From assembly GCA_001600875.1 (NCBI GenBank), contig BCLD01000012.1, positions 125,737 to 170,370 on the forward strand: a stretch of 44,634 nucleotides of DNA, in the 5' to 3' direction. The DNA is from Solicoccozyma terricola. Its lineage: Eukaryota > Basidiomycota > Tremellomycetes > Filobasidiales > Piskurozymaceae. A model generated the notes under the pieces. That model was not told where the DNA came from and did no database searches. It saw only the letters and a program-made list of their open reading frames with translations. Made by a program: the position numbers and the translations under genes. Within the stretch, counting starts at the first letter, position 1. Each line of letters begins with the position of its first letter. Below are positions 43,132-44,634 of the stretch, piece by piece.

Positions 43132-44613
43132 TCAATGCCCGTTTGATTGCGTGTGATTGCTCAACGCCGCGTCCGCCGTCTGCAGATCCTTCTCGGTCAG
43201 CCTCCTGCCTCCGCTAGGGGTGGCAGTGCCGGAGATTGCCGAGCCGAGAGAGTCGGAACGGACACGTTGCTTCATAACGAGTGGGAATGGGTACGCGTTG
43301 TCCTCGTCGTCGTCGTTGGGGCCGTGCCAACCTGAACAGAGAGGCAGTTAGTGCACAGCTCAGGACGGCAACTCTGCAACCCCACTCACTTCTTGCGCCC
43401 ATGTAATCCGACGTGCCGAGGTGCTCCATCTCCTCGGTCAACGTACCAAGATCTCCAGGAGTCATGAGACCGGATCTCATCCTGGGGCTGCCTGGCGCAG
43501 ACAAAGGAGCTCCAACACGAGACACGCCAGTAAAGTCTGGCTCGTCGTCGTCAAACGAGTCGGGGTAGGCTCGACGCAGGGCGAGTTGACGTGCCTTGGC
43601 GTATTCCAAACCGAGAGACTTCCAGTCGAGGAGTTCGGAGAGACGCTCCGTGCGGTTACGCTGGTTGATACGCTGTCGGCGTGTCTTGGTAGAGAAGGTG
43701 AGGAGCTGGTTGGTCTGTGAGGCGAGCGAGGGTGATGATCCGTCAGCCAATGTCTCATTCGCCCGCCAACTAACCCGCACTCACCAACTGCTCGACAGAT
43801 GCCTCCACACCTTGCGACCTCCTATCAACGATGTAACACCCGTAGTCCTCTGGGGCTTCGAGGAGGTCCTCCATGAAGCAACCGAAACCCGACAAGTTGG
43901 TGGTAACGTTGGGGATACCCATCACCGTGCACTCTGCAGGAGTGTAACCGAATGGCTCATCTGTGGGCGGCGGTGGGGGGATGTTTAGATTAAACTCGGA
44001 GCGGTATGCGGGGGAAAGGTCCATCCATGCTCACAGTAAGACGGGAAGACACCCAAGTGGCAGCCTCGAACAAACTCCTCGTAATCGAGACCCAAGATCG
44101 GGTTATTGGCGTTCAAGAACTCGGGGTGGAAGATGACTTTGACCCTGTCGGTGCTTCTGTTGAAAAGCTGGACCCTCCTGAGCTGGTTAAGAATTGGGTC
44201 GTTGGCATCGTCGGCCATGTTGTGTGTGGTGATCGGGGGGAGCGAATTGCGCTTGAGTGCAAAGACTCGACGTTTGAGGAGGATCTTGTCTTCGTCCGAG
44301 AGAAGGGTTTTGGCATCGGGAACTTCGGTACCGATCTCGCTGTGTCATGGGGGGGGGGGGGGGGGTTCAATGGTCAAATTCTGGCCGAATGAGTGGCGGC
44401 AATGAGGTCCAGCTCACCCATTATACCTCGCGGCATGCTCAAAGATCCTGTTACCGATCCTATGTTGAATCTCGGTAACGGTCTCTCTGAGTTGCTTGGT
44501 AACGGCCTGACCTTTGAGAGCCTCGATGGTGTACGAGTTGGTAGCGGCTGGCATGATGATGAATGCGACGACGGTGATCTTGGAGCCCATCTTCTGCAGG
44601 CGGTGGTTGAGAC
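43132..44613 (-). CDS. GSY1: Glycogen synthase, C-terminal part (5' end beyond window)
   Basis: Exons visible on the minus strand are 44613-44418, 44339-44035, 43960-43785, 43714-43390 and 43331-43132, about 400 of some 700 aa; 44614-44634 is intron and earlier exons lie off the right edge. It is a GT3 enzyme that extends the alpha-1,4-glucan of glycogen from UDP-glucose in the cytosol. Diagnostic blocks: [69 protein letters not shown] (catalytic Glu region), [16 protein letters not shown], and the Arg cluster [20 protein letters not shown] that senses glucose-6-phosphate. The C-terminal tail is Ser-rich and acidic, where the yeast enzyme is inhibited by phosphorylation. The fungal numbering GSY1 is nominal. 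Confidence 0.95.
44349..44366 (-). repeat. C18 tract in glycogen synthase intron
   Basis: On the sense strand 18 C are followed by ATGACACAG and the next exon. The intron is 78 nt (44417-44340). Confidence 0.85.
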
Positions 44614-44634
44614 CTGGAGATTGCCGGCCCGGGG

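Overview
ORGANISM. The window is nuclear DNA of a fungus, most probably a basidiomycete yeast of the Tremellomycetes (Cryptococcus-like). The genes carry many short introns (about 36-195 nt, mostly 58-100) with GTGAGT-type donors and CTRAY-like branch points. Recognisable products are fungal or eukaryotic: glycogen synthase, Mkt1, Sgf29, a Sec2-like Rab exchange factor, a DHHC palmitoyltransferase, a DENN protein, an SNM1/Artemis-like nuclease and a Zn2Cys6 regulator. The class-level placement is inference; no sequence search was possible. Exon boundaries were worked out by hand from splice signals and reading-frame continuity. LAYOUT, 1-14 kb. A fungal protein truncated at the left assembly edge (+) faces a protein that joins an RNase H1 N-terminal-type domain to a serine/threonine-rich tail (-). 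After 1.4 kb of repeat-rich DNA come an E2-fold protein that seems to lack the catalytic cysteine (-), an intron-containing tRNA-Pro (-), a SEC2-like gene (-) divergent from a DHHC palmitoyltransferase gene (+), and SGF29 (-), which converges on the DHHC gene with 97 bp between them. LAYOUT, 14-26.7 kb. MKT1 (-), an SNM1/Artemis-like gene (-) divergent from an AcrB-like FN3/coiled-coil gene (+), then a 2.5 kb gene-poor stretch. LAYOUT, 26.7-44.6 kb. A Zn2Cys6 regulator (+), a large DENN gene (+) interrupted by an N gap, two unrecognised low-complexity genes (-), a doubtful coding remnant (-), an unrecognised gene with an apparent frameshift (+), and the 3' part of glycogen synthase (-). HOW THE GENES RELATE. 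These are ordinary housekeeping and regulatory genes, not an operon or cluster. Two are Rab exchange-factor types (Sec2-like, DENN), and the Sec2-like gene shares a promoter region with the palmitoyltransferase, so membrane traffic is the only visible theme. MOST UNUSUAL SIGNAL. Several introns of MKT1, the DENN gene, the frameshifted gene and glycogen synthase use C-homopolymers of about 12-19 nt, always C on the sense strand, just upstream of the 3' splice site. The internal assembly gap lies inside such a tract, and the window itself starts with 60 G. TCACGTGA-type palindromes occur in three upstream regions.
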